64,000 bases of DNA from Saprospiraceae bacterium (lineage in GTDB: Bacteria; Bacteroidota; Bacteroidia; Chitinophagales; Saprospiraceae). Below the pieces are notes generated by a model. That model saw nothing but the letters and a program-made list of their open reading frames with translations, ran no database searches and was not told the DNA's origin. The position numbers and the translations under genes are program-made. Location of the stretch: assembly GCA_016714445.1 (NCBI GenBank), contig JADJNF010000009.1, positions 744,001-808,000 of the forward strand, read 5' to 3'. Position 1 is the first letter of the stretch; the number at the start of each line of letters is the position of its first letter. Shown one piece after another: positions 1-7,723 of this stretch.

Positions 1-341
1 TTATCAAAGAAGCCAAAGGCGCAGATATTCGTGCGTTTGTAGTAGACGGGGAGATAGTAGGAGCCATGAAAAGACAAGCCCGTCCGGGAGATTTCAGATC
101 AAATCTGCACCGAGGTGGTACATCAGAACTAATAAAACTCACCAGCCAGGAAGAAGAAACTGCCTTGAAGTCAGTAGAGATTCTTGGGTTAAAAATAGCA
201 GGCGTTGATATGTTAAAAACCCATATAGGACCAGTTGTACTGGAAGTAAATGCTTCACCTGGACTAGAAGGGATTGAGGGTACTACCGGCGTTGATATCG
301 CGGGCAAAATTATTCAGTTTGTAGAAAAAAACAGAAAATAA
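1..341 (+). CDS. rimK: Ribosomal protein S6--L-glutamate ligase RimK, C-terminal fragment
   Basis: The gene runs in from the left edge; the reading frame begins at base 3 and stops at 339-341. About 112 residues of the ATP-grasp C-terminal half are present. They include the stretch KGADIRAFVVDGEIVGAMKR, the R-x-G-D-F-R-S-N-L-H-R-G-G loop and the metal/ATP-binding EVNASPGLEGIE segment, all typical of RimK-type ligases. RimK adds glutamate residues to the C-terminus of ribosomal protein S6, and related ligases make other peptide bonds. Three bases separate the stop from the next ATG, so it is probably co-transcribed with the aspartoacylase-like gene. The family is clear. The exact acceptor protein is inferred. 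Confidence 0.93.
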   Translation, partial: IKEAKGADIRAFVVDGEIVGAMKRQARPGDFRSNLHRGGTSELIKLTSQEEETALKSVEILGLKIAGVDMLKTHIGPVVLEVNASPGLEGIEGTTGVDIAGKIIQFVEKNRK

Positions 342-344
342 TCC

Positions 345-1340
345 ATGCCATCATCGCTTATCATCCCTAAACTCAATGATATCAATGAACTGATTATAGA
401 CAATGAGATCATCACCCACGGACGGTTACATACTATACGCATCAATGCGGGAAAACTGCCATCCGACAATCGTATCAATGTCTTCGCACATGTGTTACAT
501 ACAAGTAAACCGGGACCATCTGTACTTATATTGGGTGGACTGCATGGCAATGAAATCAATGGCATAGAAATAGTAAGAAGAAGTCTGGAAGAAGGTATAT
601 ACTCAGGCATATCCAGCGGGACAGTAATCATCATCCCATTGCTCAACGTCTATGGATTTATTAACTTTAGTAGGGACGTGACTGATGGAAAAGATGTAAA
701 CAGGTCCTTTCCCGGACATTTAAACGGATCACTGGCTTCCCGGGTAGCAAGGATAATTACAAAAAAAATATTGCCTTATGTAGACGTAGCCCTGGATTTC
801 CATACTGGTGGAGAGGCCAGATATAATCACCCGCAAGTAAGATATAATAAATATGATGCAATAGCAGAAAAGCTGGCCAGACATAGTGGGCTAAAATATT
901 TAATTGAACAACCCTTGATTGCCCATTCATTCAGAAAAGCAGCATCTGATATGAAAGTACCTGCCATAGTGTTTGAGGGTGGAGAATCTATCCGCCTTGA
1001 TAAAACATCCATTAATTCAGGCATAAATCTGATAAAAAATATCCTGAATGCCCTTAAAATGACTGAAATAGAAGAATCATCACTGGTAGGTGAACAATGG
1101 ATTATCCATAGAGACAACTGGGTGAGGGCCGCTACACCCGGAATATTTATTTGGCAAAAAAAATCCGGCGATGTAGTCTCAAAAGGGGATAAACTTGGAG
1201 AAATCAAAGATCCTTATGGTACAAAAAGTATAGATGTAATCTCGACTTACACCGGGCATATCATAGGACATAATAATGCCAGCGTGGTTTCGTTGGGTGA
1301 TGCTCTGTTTCATATTGGGTATGAATATAGCAAAGTATAA
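345..1340 (+). CDS. Succinylglutamate desuccinylase/aspartoacylase family zinc hydrolase
   Basis: This 331-aa protein is a zinc-dependent amidohydrolase of the M14-like AstE/AspA family. The zinc ligands are visible as HGNE (H67, E70) and DFHTGG (H153). The NRSFPG motif (119-124) binds the substrate carboxylate, and the catalytic glutamate lies in FEGGE (E211). The C-terminal 90 residues form the usual beta-rich domain. It follows rimK by three bases. RimK and aspartoacylase-like genes are found together in other bacteria, which suggests that this enzyme trims or recycles acyl-amino acid or glutamylated products. The substrate cannot be read from sequence. Confidence 0.9.
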   Translation: MPSSLIIPKLNDINELIIDNEIITHGRLHTIRINAGKLPSDNRINVFAHVLHTSKPGPSVLILGGLHGNEINGIEIVRRSLEEGIYSGISSGTVIIIPLLNVYGFINFSRDVTDGKDVNRSFPGHLNGSLASRVARIITKKILPYVDVALDFHTGGEARYNHPQVRYNKYDAIAEKLARHSGLKYLIEQPLIAHSFRKAASDMKVPAIVFEGGESIRLDKTSINSGINLIKNILNALKMTEIEESSLVGEQWIIHRDNWVRAATPGIFIWQKKSGDVVSKGDKLGEIKDPYGTKSIDVISTYTGHIIGHNNASVVSLGDALFHIGYEYSKV

Positions 1341-1648
1341 TGCCGATGGGATTGGGAAAATCACTTGATGATTAAAACCTGCTCACTGTAAGAATAAATA
1401 TTGCATGCCAATAAATGAGCTCCAAAACTTAATCTCTATTCAAAATTCATATATTGAGTATGGAATTTTTCTTTAATCAATTTAATTAGATTTTGAGGTA
1501 TTTCAAATACTTATTGTCAAGATTTAACACCAGTAATTAATACATCATAATATTTTTGCCATTCTTTCTTGTCTATTAAAAATATAAAATCAAAATATTT
1601 ACTACATTTGATCTCAATTTTTTTAATGCCAAAATCATTGTTTTAGTT
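1341..1648. other. Intergenic region with a decayed minus-strand coding remnant and a promoter
   Basis: No intact gene was found. On the minus strand roughly 1640-1510 reads as protein-like sequence containing KCSKYFDFIFLIDKKEW and ends at a TGA. A second frame then continues with IPQNLIKLIKEKFHTQYM and stops at 1436-1438. The two pieces read like the C-terminus of one gene split by a frameshift, with no start left. The right end carries the promoter of the LuxR-type gene. Confidence 0.35.
1603..1610 (+). promoter_or_regulatory. Bacteroidota -7 box for the LuxR-type regulator
   Basis: TACATTTG matches the Bacteroidota -7 consensus TAnnTTTG and lies 39 bases before the ATG at 1649. A convincing -33 element is not obvious. 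Confidence 0.45.
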
Positions 1649-2125
1649 ATGCCAATCAACGACCGTATTGCTCAAAACAAAGATATTTTTTTATATGCCT
1701 TCAGTCTTGCCGTGTTACATTTTGTGCTTAGATGGATGGAAATCAGATTTCTTATCATAGACTATTCTATAGAATTATATATCGGTGTGATCGCTATATT
1801 TTTTACCGGGCTTGGGATTTGGTTGGCATTGAAATTAACGGACAAAAAATCCGAGACAATCATCATTGAAAAGGAAGTTTACATCTCAAACAATCATAAA
1901 TTCCAAATAAATGACAAGGCCCTTGATCAAACCGGATTAAGCAAAAGAGAACTTGAAGTTCTTGGACTAATTTCTGATGGTCTCAGCAATGAAGAAATAG
2001 CTGAAAAACTATTTATTTCTTTGAACACCATAAAAACGCATACTTCAAATCTCTTTGAAAAATTGGAAGTAAAGAGACGTACTCAAGCTACAGAAAAAGC
2101 TAAAAGGTTAGGTCTTATTCCTTGA
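1649..2125 (+). CDS. Membrane-anchored LuxR-type transcriptional regulator
   Basis: This 158-aa protein has two predicted membrane helices (about 13-29 and 42-62), a short linker and a C-terminal LuxR helix-turn-helix (about 97-155). The HTH carries the signature LSKRELEVLGLISDGLSNEE and the recognition helix NTIKTHTSNLFEKL. There is no receiver domain, so it is not a classical response regulator. Small two-helix LuxR proteins of this layout are common in Bacteroidota. The next gene, 119 bases on, encodes a DUF4199 membrane protein, and two inverted repeats lie between them. Control of that gene is a reasonable inference, though the signal sensed is unknown. Confidence 0.85.
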   Translation: MPINDRIAQNKDIFLYAFSLAVLHFVLRWMEIRFLIIDYSIELYIGVIAIFFTGLGIWLALKLTDKKSETIIIEKEVYISNNHKFQINDKALDQTGLSKRELEVLGLISDGLSNEEIAEKLFISLNTIKTHTSNLFEKLEVKRRTQATEKAKRLGLIP

Positions 2126-2129
2126 TTTC

Positions 2130-2183
2130 ATCATACTTTGGTATGATTTATACATATTTTGTGCAAAATCACACAAAAGTATG
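2130..2183 (+). promoter_or_regulatory. Two inverted repeats between the LuxR-type gene and the DUF4199 gene
   Basis: ATCATAC (2130-2136) pairs perfectly with GTATGAT (2141-2147) around a TTTG loop, five bases after the luxR-type stop codon. A second, imperfect pair is CATATTTTGTG (2153-2163) with CACAAAAGTATG (2172-2183). There is no clean U-tract, so these could be operator half-sites rather than a terminator. Confidence 0.4.
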
Positions 2184-2244
2184 ACTGCTTTTATCCCTCA
2201 ATAGTTCACATTTGTGACATTATTCACTTATTAAAATTAAAAAA

Positions 2245-2763
2245 ATGAACAGATTAGTTATCACTTTCGGAATCATTGCAGGATTGATAGTCGCCGCCAT
2301 GCTTATCATCACCACCACCATTTTTCATGCTTCAGGTAATATTGAAGGAGGAGCAATATATGGCTATACGAGCATGCTGGTAGCTTTCTCGCTGATTTTT
2401 GTTGGCATTAAAAAATACAGAGACCAACACGGGGAAGGATATATTTCTTTTGGCAAAGGATTTAAAATCGGTTTGCTGATCACTCTGATAGCTTCTACCA
2501 TCTATGTGATCACCTGGTTGATAGATTATTACTATTTTATGCCCGATTTTATGGAAAAATACACGGCTCAAATCCTGGAAAAGATGAAAACGGATGGGTC
2601 CCCACAGGCTGATATTGACCAACAAGCCAAAGACATGGCAAAATTTAGTGAAATGTATAAAAACCCTTTGTTTAACGCACTGATATCTTATACTGAAATT
2701 TTACCTGTAGGATTAATAGTGACATTAATAAGTGCAGCCATCCTGAAAAGAAAAAAACTTTAA
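2245..2763 (+). CDS. DUF4199 domain-containing membrane protein
   Basis: This 172-aa protein has four predicted membrane helices, near 5-27, 37-55, 72-94 and 144-166. Between helices 3 and 4 lies a charged loop rich in Lys and Met. The GYISFGKGFKIG segment before helix 3 and the overall arrangement fit the DUF4199 family, widespread in Bacteroidota and of unknown function. It lies downstream of a membrane-bound LuxR-type regulator. A second DUF4199 protein at 6416-6940 differs in sequence and precedes a glycosyltransferase instead. Confidence 0.88.
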   Translation: MNRLVITFGIIAGLIVAAMLIITTTIFHASGNIEGGAIYGYTSMLVAFSLIFVGIKKYRDQHGEGYISFGKGFKIGLLITLIASTIYVITWLIDYYYFMPDFMEKYTAQILEKMKTDGSPQADIDQQAKDMAKFSEMYKNPLFNALISYTEILPVGLIVTLISAAILKRKKL

Positions 2764-2831
2764 AATATTTTCATAGACAACAGCCAATTAATCCATATAT
2801 TTGTTGGTCACTAAGTTAAAACTTGGACATC

Positions 2832-3200
2832 ATGGAACATAAAGGAAAATCAATCCGGCCTTTTATCGGCTCAAAGGATTTCGGGATATCCCGTCAATTT
2901 TATCAGGATCTGGGATTTAAAGAAAGTATTTTAGCTAATAATTTATCCTACTTCGAAAGCAATGGTTTAGGATTTTATTTGCAGGATGCATATGTAAAGG
3001 ACTGGATTGATAACACCATGGTTTTTATGGAAGTGGATGATGTACATCGTTTTTGGAGTGAATTGACAGCTTTAAATCTGACTTCCACATACGAAAATGT
3101 CAGAATTGTACCTGTTAGAAAAATGGACTGGGGTAGCGAATGTTTTTTGCACGACCCATCCGGTATTTTATGGCATTTTGGTGAATTTAAAAATAAATGA
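2832..3200 (+). CDS. VOC (glyoxalase/bleomycin resistance) family protein
   Basis: About 122 aa with a vicinal-oxygen-chelate fold. The segment SKDFGISRQFYQDLGF opens the first beta-alpha-beta-beta-beta unit, and FLHDPSGILWHFGEF near the C-terminus is the usual closing strand with its conserved DP-G-W pattern. The ATG at 2832 is preferred over an in-frame TTG nine bases upstream. Family members include glyoxalases, dioxygenases and antibiotic-binding proteins, so the activity cannot be assigned. Confidence 0.85.
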   Translation: MEHKGKSIRPFIGSKDFGISRQFYQDLGFKESILANNLSYFESNGLGFYLQDAYVKDWIDNTMVFMEVDDVHRFWSELTALNLTSTYENVRIVPVRKMDWGSECFLHDPSGILWHFGEFKNK

Positions 3201-3254
3201 CGATTGGTTTGATTCCTTAAACCAATAATTATTACAAAACACAACAAACGATTA

Positions 3255-3673
3255 ATGATTCAAACTTTCAAATTTAATAAAGCGGAAATATCATTTGAAA
3301 ATGACAAAATAATCATTTCAGATGATGCCAAACAACAACTTCGAAGAACACAGTTTACCTCAGCCATTTGGGTCTTCTATGGTACTTTGTCTATCCTGAG
3401 ATATATGAACACCGGAGACCAGTTTTTGCTCTGGTCAGGCCTGATTATTGGATTGGGGCATTTGGTAATTTTTATCATGATCCTATTTAGATCAACACAA
3501 AATGAAATACCCATCAATGAGATAAAATCCATCAAAGTAAAAAAAGGTTCAATAATTCAAGTCTCGACATACGACTGAAAACAAACAGACTGAGACGAAT
3601 ATTAAAAATAGATGAAACAGATGAGCTTAAAAAATATATCGAAACCCGATTTCATTCTTCCACAACTGTGTAG
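3255..3673 (+). pseudogene. Small two-helix membrane protein gene interrupted by a frameshift
   Basis: The open frame from 3255 stops at 3576-3578 after 107 aa. It has two membrane helices (about 36-52 and 57-76) followed by INEIKSIKVKK. Just past a run of seven A (3539-3545), the +2 frame continues as RFNNSSLDIRLK and RRILKIDETDELKKYIE and stops at 3671-3673. Read together, the two pieces give a sensible C-terminal domain of about 140 residues in total. One A is therefore probably missing from the homopolymer. The function is unknown. Confidence 0.6.
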
Positions 3674-3729
3674 TAGAATATGTAAAGATAATTTCGCTCA
3701 TCTATATTTATTTTCCCTGATAATTGATC

Positions 3730-3737
3730 TAACTTTG
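3730..3737 (+). promoter_or_regulatory. Bacteroidota -7 box upstream of the CoA-transferase gene
   Basis: TAACTTTG fits TAnnTTTG and is 40 bases before the ATG at 3777. A weaker CACATTTG lies just downstream. Confidence 0.45.
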
Positions 3738-3776
3738 TGTTTCACATTTGATCACTAAATGCTTAATCTTTAAATA

Positions 3777-4433
3777 ATGCCATTAGATAAAACCGGAATC
3801 GCAAAACGAATTGCCAAAGAAGTAAAAGATGGATATTATGTCAATCTGGGTATCGGTATCCCGACCTTAGTAGCCAACTACGTACCCGAAGGCATCAATG
3901 TAGAATTCCAAAGTGAAAATGGTGTCTTAGGCATGGGACCTTTCCCTTATGAAGGCGAAGAAGACGCTGATGTCATCAACGCAGGAAAACAAACCATCAC
4001 TACCCTACCTGGAGCAAGTTTTTTTGATTCAGCAATGAGTTTCAGCATGATACGTGGAAAACACGTGGATCTCACCATCCTAGGAGCGATGGAAGTATCC
4101 GAAGAAGGCGACATAGCCAACTGGAAAATACCGGGCAAAATGGTGAAAGGTATGGGTGGCGCTATGGACCTGGTAGCATCCGCAGAAAATATCATCGTAG
4201 CCATGATGCACGTCAATAAAGCAGGCGAATCCAAATTGCTTAAAAAATGTTCGCTTCCACTCACAGGTGTTCGATGTGTCAAAAAAATAGTCACGGAACT
4301 AGCTGTACTGGAAGTGACAGATAAAGGATTTAGATTGCTGGAAAGAGCGCCTGGTGTGAGTGTGGAATATATCCAATCGGTGACAGAAGGTAACTTGATA
4401 GTGGAAGGAGAGATTTTGGAGATGGAGGTGTGA
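3777..4433 (+). CDS. scoB: 3-oxoacid CoA-transferase, beta subunit
   Basis: This 218-aa protein is a family I CoA-transferase B subunit. The catalytic glutamate is E47 in the QSENGVLGMGP motif, and GIGIPTLV and GGAMDLVASAENIIV are further signatures. The enzyme moves CoA between succinate and a 3-oxoacid such as acetoacetate, allowing ketone-body use or butanoate metabolism in the cytoplasm. Activity requires an alpha subunit, which is normally encoded next door. Neither flank carries it here, so the partner must lie elsewhere in the genome. Confidence 0.92.
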   Translation: MPLDKTGIAKRIAKEVKDGYYVNLGIGIPTLVANYVPEGINVEFQSENGVLGMGPFPYEGEEDADVINAGKQTITTLPGASFFDSAMSFSMIRGKHVDLTILGAMEVSEEGDIANWKIPGKMVKGMGGAMDLVASAENIIVAMMHVNKAGESKLLKKCSLPLTGVRCVKKIVTELAVLEVTDKGFRLLERAPGVSVEYIQSVTEGNLIVEGEILEMEV

Positions 4434-4447
4434 TGATCTTTAGCAAA

Positions 4448-5104
4448 TTATTGGGCATCTTTCCAATCCTTAATTTCTTCAATAAATTCCGGTATTGTCA
4501 TTTCTTCAATCTCTTTTGTTGCATATCTTTCAGATTGTGTTAAAGTATGACTTTCGTTATATTTTGCCAACTTTCTTTCAAAGAGACTTTTATTATACTC
4601 TATAAAATCTGTGAATACTTTTTCTGAACTATTTAAATCTCTAACTTTGACAGTTTCCGAAAACCAAGCTCTTAAACATTCAAAAAGTTTTAAAGGTGAA
4701 TCATCATGATGTTTTATGTCAAAACCATTGATATCAGAAATAGCTTTCATGTATTCATATCTTTCAGTTCCTAATATAAGTGCTCTTTTATCATTATAGT
4801 TTGGATTAAATTTTCTTAAACCATAATCGATACCAAGTTCAAATGGCATGTTAAGTCTATAATATTCATTGACTGATTTGGCTTGAAGTCTTGACAAGTC
4901 ATGTATAGAATATCTAGATTCTTGAATTAATTCAACTATCTTTTCCAATCTTGGTTTTACAGAGTCTGAACTTTCTAAACTAATTCTGGGTATAAAACCG
5001 AAATAAGTAATACAAAAAACTAATGCTTGCAGGATATCGAAATATTTATCGTCAAATGGGCAATTGATAAATACATTTTTATTATAATTATAGTGTTTTT
5101 CCAT
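4448..5104 (-). CDS. Possible NDT/TIR-like Rossmann-fold protein with FINCPFDD motif
   Basis: This 218-aa soluble protein does not match a family I can name with certainty. Conserved-looking blocks are VFINCPFDD (11-19), GFIPRISLE (36-44), SRYSIHDLSR (63-72) and NMPFELGIDYG (85-95). A first strand ending in a polar loop, followed by a helix bearing an E-x-G motif, recalls nucleoside deoxyribosyltransferase and TIR-type folds, in which the Glu (here E89) would be catalytic. It follows the broken DUF2188 gene by 21 bases on the same strand. NAD or nucleotide hydrolysis, perhaps in defence, is an inference only. Confidence 0.6.
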   Translation of the reverse strand: MEKHYNYNKNVFINCPFDDKYFDILQALVFCITYFGFIPRISLESSDSVKPRLEKIVELIQESRYSIHDLSRLQAKSVNEYYRLNMPFELGIDYGLRKFNPNYNDKRALILGTERYEYMKAISDINGFDIKHHDDSPLKLFECLRAWFSETVKVRDLNSSEKVFTDFIEYNKSLFERKLAKYNESHTLTQSERYATKEIEEMTIPEFIEEIKDWKDAQ

Positions 5105-5125
5105 AAAATTTGAATAGTTTAATGA

Positions 5126-5331
5126 TTACACATAGGAATATTTTGTTTGTACGATTCCATTTCTTTTATGAATATATAATTCTGTTTTTTCTGATTTACT
5201 CATCTCCCTTGCAAACTTAATTGCGTCTTCTTTCCTTACGAAGGAAGATATATTATTAGTCCTTCCAGCTTTTTTGATTGTCCATCCATTTTTTCAGCTG
5301 AAGGTACAACATGGTTTGATAACTTTGTCAT
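5126..5331 (-). pseudogene. DUF2188-family gene with single-base frameshift
   Basis: On the minus strand an ATG at 5331 opens MTKLSNHVVPSAEK and then runs into a stop. Inserting one base in the T6 run at 5289-5294 restores N-G-W-T-I-K-K-A-G-R, then VRKEDAIKFAREMSKSEKTE and LYIHKRNGIVQTKYSYV, ending at 5126-5128. The restored protein of about 68 aa has the DUF2188 layout (HVVP, GW-V-K, E-A---A). It sits 21 bases upstream of the FINCPFDD gene and may share its transcript. Consensus error is as likely as true loss. Confidence 0.6.
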
Positions 5332-5454
5332 TGGTTTAAATTATTTCTTGTTTAACTACAAATTAACCTATAAAGTTTCATCATCTATTTGATTTTTCAT
5401 TTTATTCATCCACTACAAAAAGATTTTTTAAAACTAAGATTATGATCCATCACC

Positions 5455-6405
5455 TCATATCACCTCCGTAATCTTATAAGTATTCCTCTCCGTAGCACTC
5501 CTACTGATCAACTCTCCCAAAAATCCGGCGATAAACAACTGTACGCCAACTATCACCATCAAAATGCCCAGATAAAATGCCGGTCTGTTGGCTATACCTA
5601 TGGTATAAAAAAACAACTTCTCAATACTCAGCCATCCCAATAACGCTAAGCCACCAAAAGAAATAAAGGTCCCTATCACCCCAAAAAAGTGCATCGGTCG
5701 TTTACCAAATTTTCCCATAAACATAATGGAAAATAAGTCCAACGGACCATAGATAAATCTGGATAATCCAAACTTGGTGACGCCATATTTCCTTGCTTGA
5801 TGTTGCACCACTTTTTCACCGATATTGGTAAATCCGGCCCACTTGGCTATAACAGGAATGTAGCGGTGCATCTCTCCATATACTTCTATATTTTTGACGA
5901 CATCAGAACGGTAAGCTTTCAGACCGCAGTTCATATCATGCAGGTGTAGGCCTGACATTTTGCTTGTCACATAATTGTATAATTTGGTAGGTATAGTTTT
6001 GGAAATCGGGTCATATCTCTTCTTTTTCCAACCTGAAACGAGATCAAATCCTTCATCTTTAATCATACGATACAACTCCGGTATTTCTTCAGGACTATCC
6101 TGCAGATCTGCATCCATGGTAATGATTACATCTCCACTCGTATGCTCAAATCCAACATTCAGTCCCGCTGATTTGCCATAATTTCTCCTGAACTTCACCC
6201 CGCGAACATCTGGGTTGGCACTTTTTAGCTGCTCTATCACTTGCCATGAACCATCTTTGCTCCCATCATCTATAAAAATGATTTCGTAGCTATAGTCATG
6301 CTTTTGCATTACACGCACGATCCAGTCATGGAGTTCAGGGAGCGATTCTGCTTCGTTGTACAGCGGTATGACGAGTGATATGTTCAATGGAGTGATATTA
6401 TTCAA
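5455..6405 (-). CDS. Family 2 glycosyltransferase, polyprenyl-phosphate type
   Basis: This 316-aa protein has an N-terminal GT-A domain with SLVIPLYNEAESLPEL (10-25), FIDDGSKDGSW (44-54) and the metal-binding DADLQDSPEE (98-107). QHQARKYGVTKFGLSRF (201-217) is typical of DPM1/ArnC/GtrB-like enzymes. Two membrane helices follow (about 240-262 and 276-298). Such enzymes transfer a sugar from a nucleotide donor to a polyprenyl phosphate on the inner face of the cytoplasmic membrane for later cell-surface glycosylation. The gene starts 10 bases after the DUF4199 gene ends, so the two are likely one operon. Confidence 0.9.
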   Translation of the reverse strand: MNNITPLNISLVIPLYNEAESLPELHDWIVRVMQKHDYSYEIIFIDDGSKDGSWQVIEQLKSANPDVRGVKFRRNYGKSAGLNVGFEHTSGDVIITMDADLQDSPEEIPELYRMIKDEGFDLVSGWKKKRYDPISKTIPTKLYNYVTSKMSGLHLHDMNCGLKAYRSDVVKNIEVYGEMHRYIPVIAKWAGFTNIGEKVVQHQARKYGVTKFGLSRFIYGPLDLFSIMFMGKFGKRPMHFFGVIGTFISFGGLALLGWLSIEKLFFYTIGIANRPAFYLGILMVIVGVQLFIAGFLGELISRSATERNTYKITEVI

Positions 6406-6415
6406 TGGGAGTGAA

Positions 6416-6940
6416 TTAATTTTCCTTTAATTTGGGATCGTTTTTCTTCATGATAGCAGCCATGATTATTGCAAATACAGCACCGGGAAATAAAAATGAC
6501 AATGGCAGGGATAATGCCACAGTGGCTAAACCAAAAGGATTGGTATCTTCGATCATTGAGATCTGCTCTTCCATCTGACTTTCGGGTATATTAAAAAATA
6601 CAGCTACCTCCTCTATCGCTTCTATTTGGGTTTGTTTTACCACTTCCACCAGTCCCGGATCAATATAATTGGTCAAAATAAACATAAATACCGTGGTTAA
6701 AAAAGCACCTAACACATAAGTCAGCCAGCTAGCTTTAAATGCGTCTCCCAGTGATATAAAACCATGTAGGTCATTTCGCGTATCCTTTACCGCTTTGCTC
6801 ATGAAATATATAGTAATCACCAATCCTGCCCAGGATCCCCAACTCACTAAAAACTTAGGGCTGATCATGTAAATGATAAGGTTAAATACAATCGTTGCAG
6901 CGCCCAACAATGCTCCGCTTCTTACAAAATGTTGTTGCAT
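6416..6940 (-). CDS. DUF4199 domain-containing membrane protein
   Basis: This 174-aa protein has four predicted membrane helices (about 10-27, 32-48, 66-90 and 138-163) and an acidic loop between the third and fourth. The LHGFISLGDAFKASWLTYVL segment corresponds to GYISFGKGFKIG of the other DUF4199 protein at 2245-2763. It lies immediately upstream of the glycosyltransferase gene with a 10-base gap, so a role in envelope glycan assembly is possible but not shown. Confidence 0.88.
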   Translation of the reverse strand: MQQHFVRSGALLGAATIVFNLIIYMISPKFLVSWGSWAGLVITIYFMSKAVKDTRNDLHGFISLGDAFKASWLTYVLGAFLTTVFMFILTNYIDPGLVEVVKQTQIEAIEEVAVFFNIPESQMEEQISMIEDTNPFGLATVALSLPLSFLFPGAVFAIIMAAIMKKNDPKLKEN

Positions 6941-7240
6941 TCATCAAAATTTGTGGTAAAAATATTAAAAAAATGTAACTTTTTAAGTCTATTATCGCAA
7001 AGTTAAATTCTTTACCTCCAAAAAGTAAAGACTGTAGGTAAAAACTATAAAATTTTATTTTCCAATTCACCAACCTCAGAGAAAAGTCAAAAATGAAGAA
7101 ATTCCATTAAGAATCTAAGATAATAAGGTTGGAAAGGAAATGATTATCAACTGTTTAAAATTCTTTATTTTCTGTAACATTGCTAATTTGTGGCAAAATT
7201 ATTCTCTACCGAGTGAATTAATCTTGAAAACTGCTGGAAA
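6941..7240. other. Intergenic region carrying the DUF4199/GT2 promoter
   Basis: Only a minus-strand -7 box was found here (6998-7005, reading TAACTTTG). The remaining bases are AT-rich and show no coding signal on either strand. Confidence 0.5.
6998..7005 (-). promoter_or_regulatory. Bacteroidota -7 box for the DUF4199-GT2 operon
   Basis: The minus strand reads TAACTTTG, a full match to TAnnTTTG, 58 bases upstream of the start codon at 6940. Confidence 0.45.
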
Positions 7241-7723
7241 TCACTGCACATCATATCTCTTTTTCCCTGCCAATAGTCTATCCATACATTCACCCATTCT
7301 GTTTACTTTGGTTTCGTCTGTTTTTGCACTGTATATCCAATCAAGATATAATTTTTGTTCGGATTCATTCAAGCTATTAAAAAAATCATATGCTTTGGGT
7401 TCTTCGGCAAGACAATCCAGCCATTCTTTTGAAATATCCAATGGCTCAAGGTCAGGATACAGGATAATATGAACAGAATCACCTGCTTGTTTTCTGATGG
7501 CTTTTCTGATTTCTGCCTTTACTGAAAGAAACAATTGCCCTTTTCCGGAAGGCATCAGATTAATTTTTTTAAGTTCGTAGCCGTCAATGGTTCCACTTAC
7601 TTTAACCCACCCGAAATGACTTCTTTTGTCTTGCGGTATTTCAGGAATTAAAGCATAGGTCCATCCACCTTTTCCCGGGTATTTTTCAAGAACATAATGA
7701 TTATCTACCAATGGTTTGTCCAT
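7241..7723 (-). CDS. DUF1905/YdeI-type bacteriocin-protection family protein
   Basis: This 160-aa protein has a beta-rich N-terminal DUF1905 domain (about 5-95), including GGWTYALIPEIP and FGWVKVSGTIDGYELK. A C-terminal YdeI/OmpD-associated helical segment follows (about 110-155), with FFNSLNESEQKLYLDWIYSA. The start ATG overlaps the stop of the upstream gene by one base (TAATG), indicating translational coupling. Both genes belong to the YdeI group, whose E. coli namesake is linked to envelope stress and bacteriocin/peptide protection. The precise function is unknown. Confidence 0.85.
   Translation of the reverse strand: MDKPLVDNHYVLEKYPGKGGWTYALIPEIPQDKRSHFGWVKVSGTIDGYELKKINLMPSGKGQLFLSVKAEIRKAIRKQAGDSVHIILYPDLEPLDISKEWLDCLAEEPKAYDFFNSLNESEQKLYLDWIYSAKTDETKVNRMGECMDRLLAGKKRYDVQ

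Noticed and set aside
345..1340. Minus-strand ORFs (314-646, 827-1207) within the aspartoacylase gene
   Set aside because: The plus-strand gene has all catalytic motifs; the reverse frames show none.
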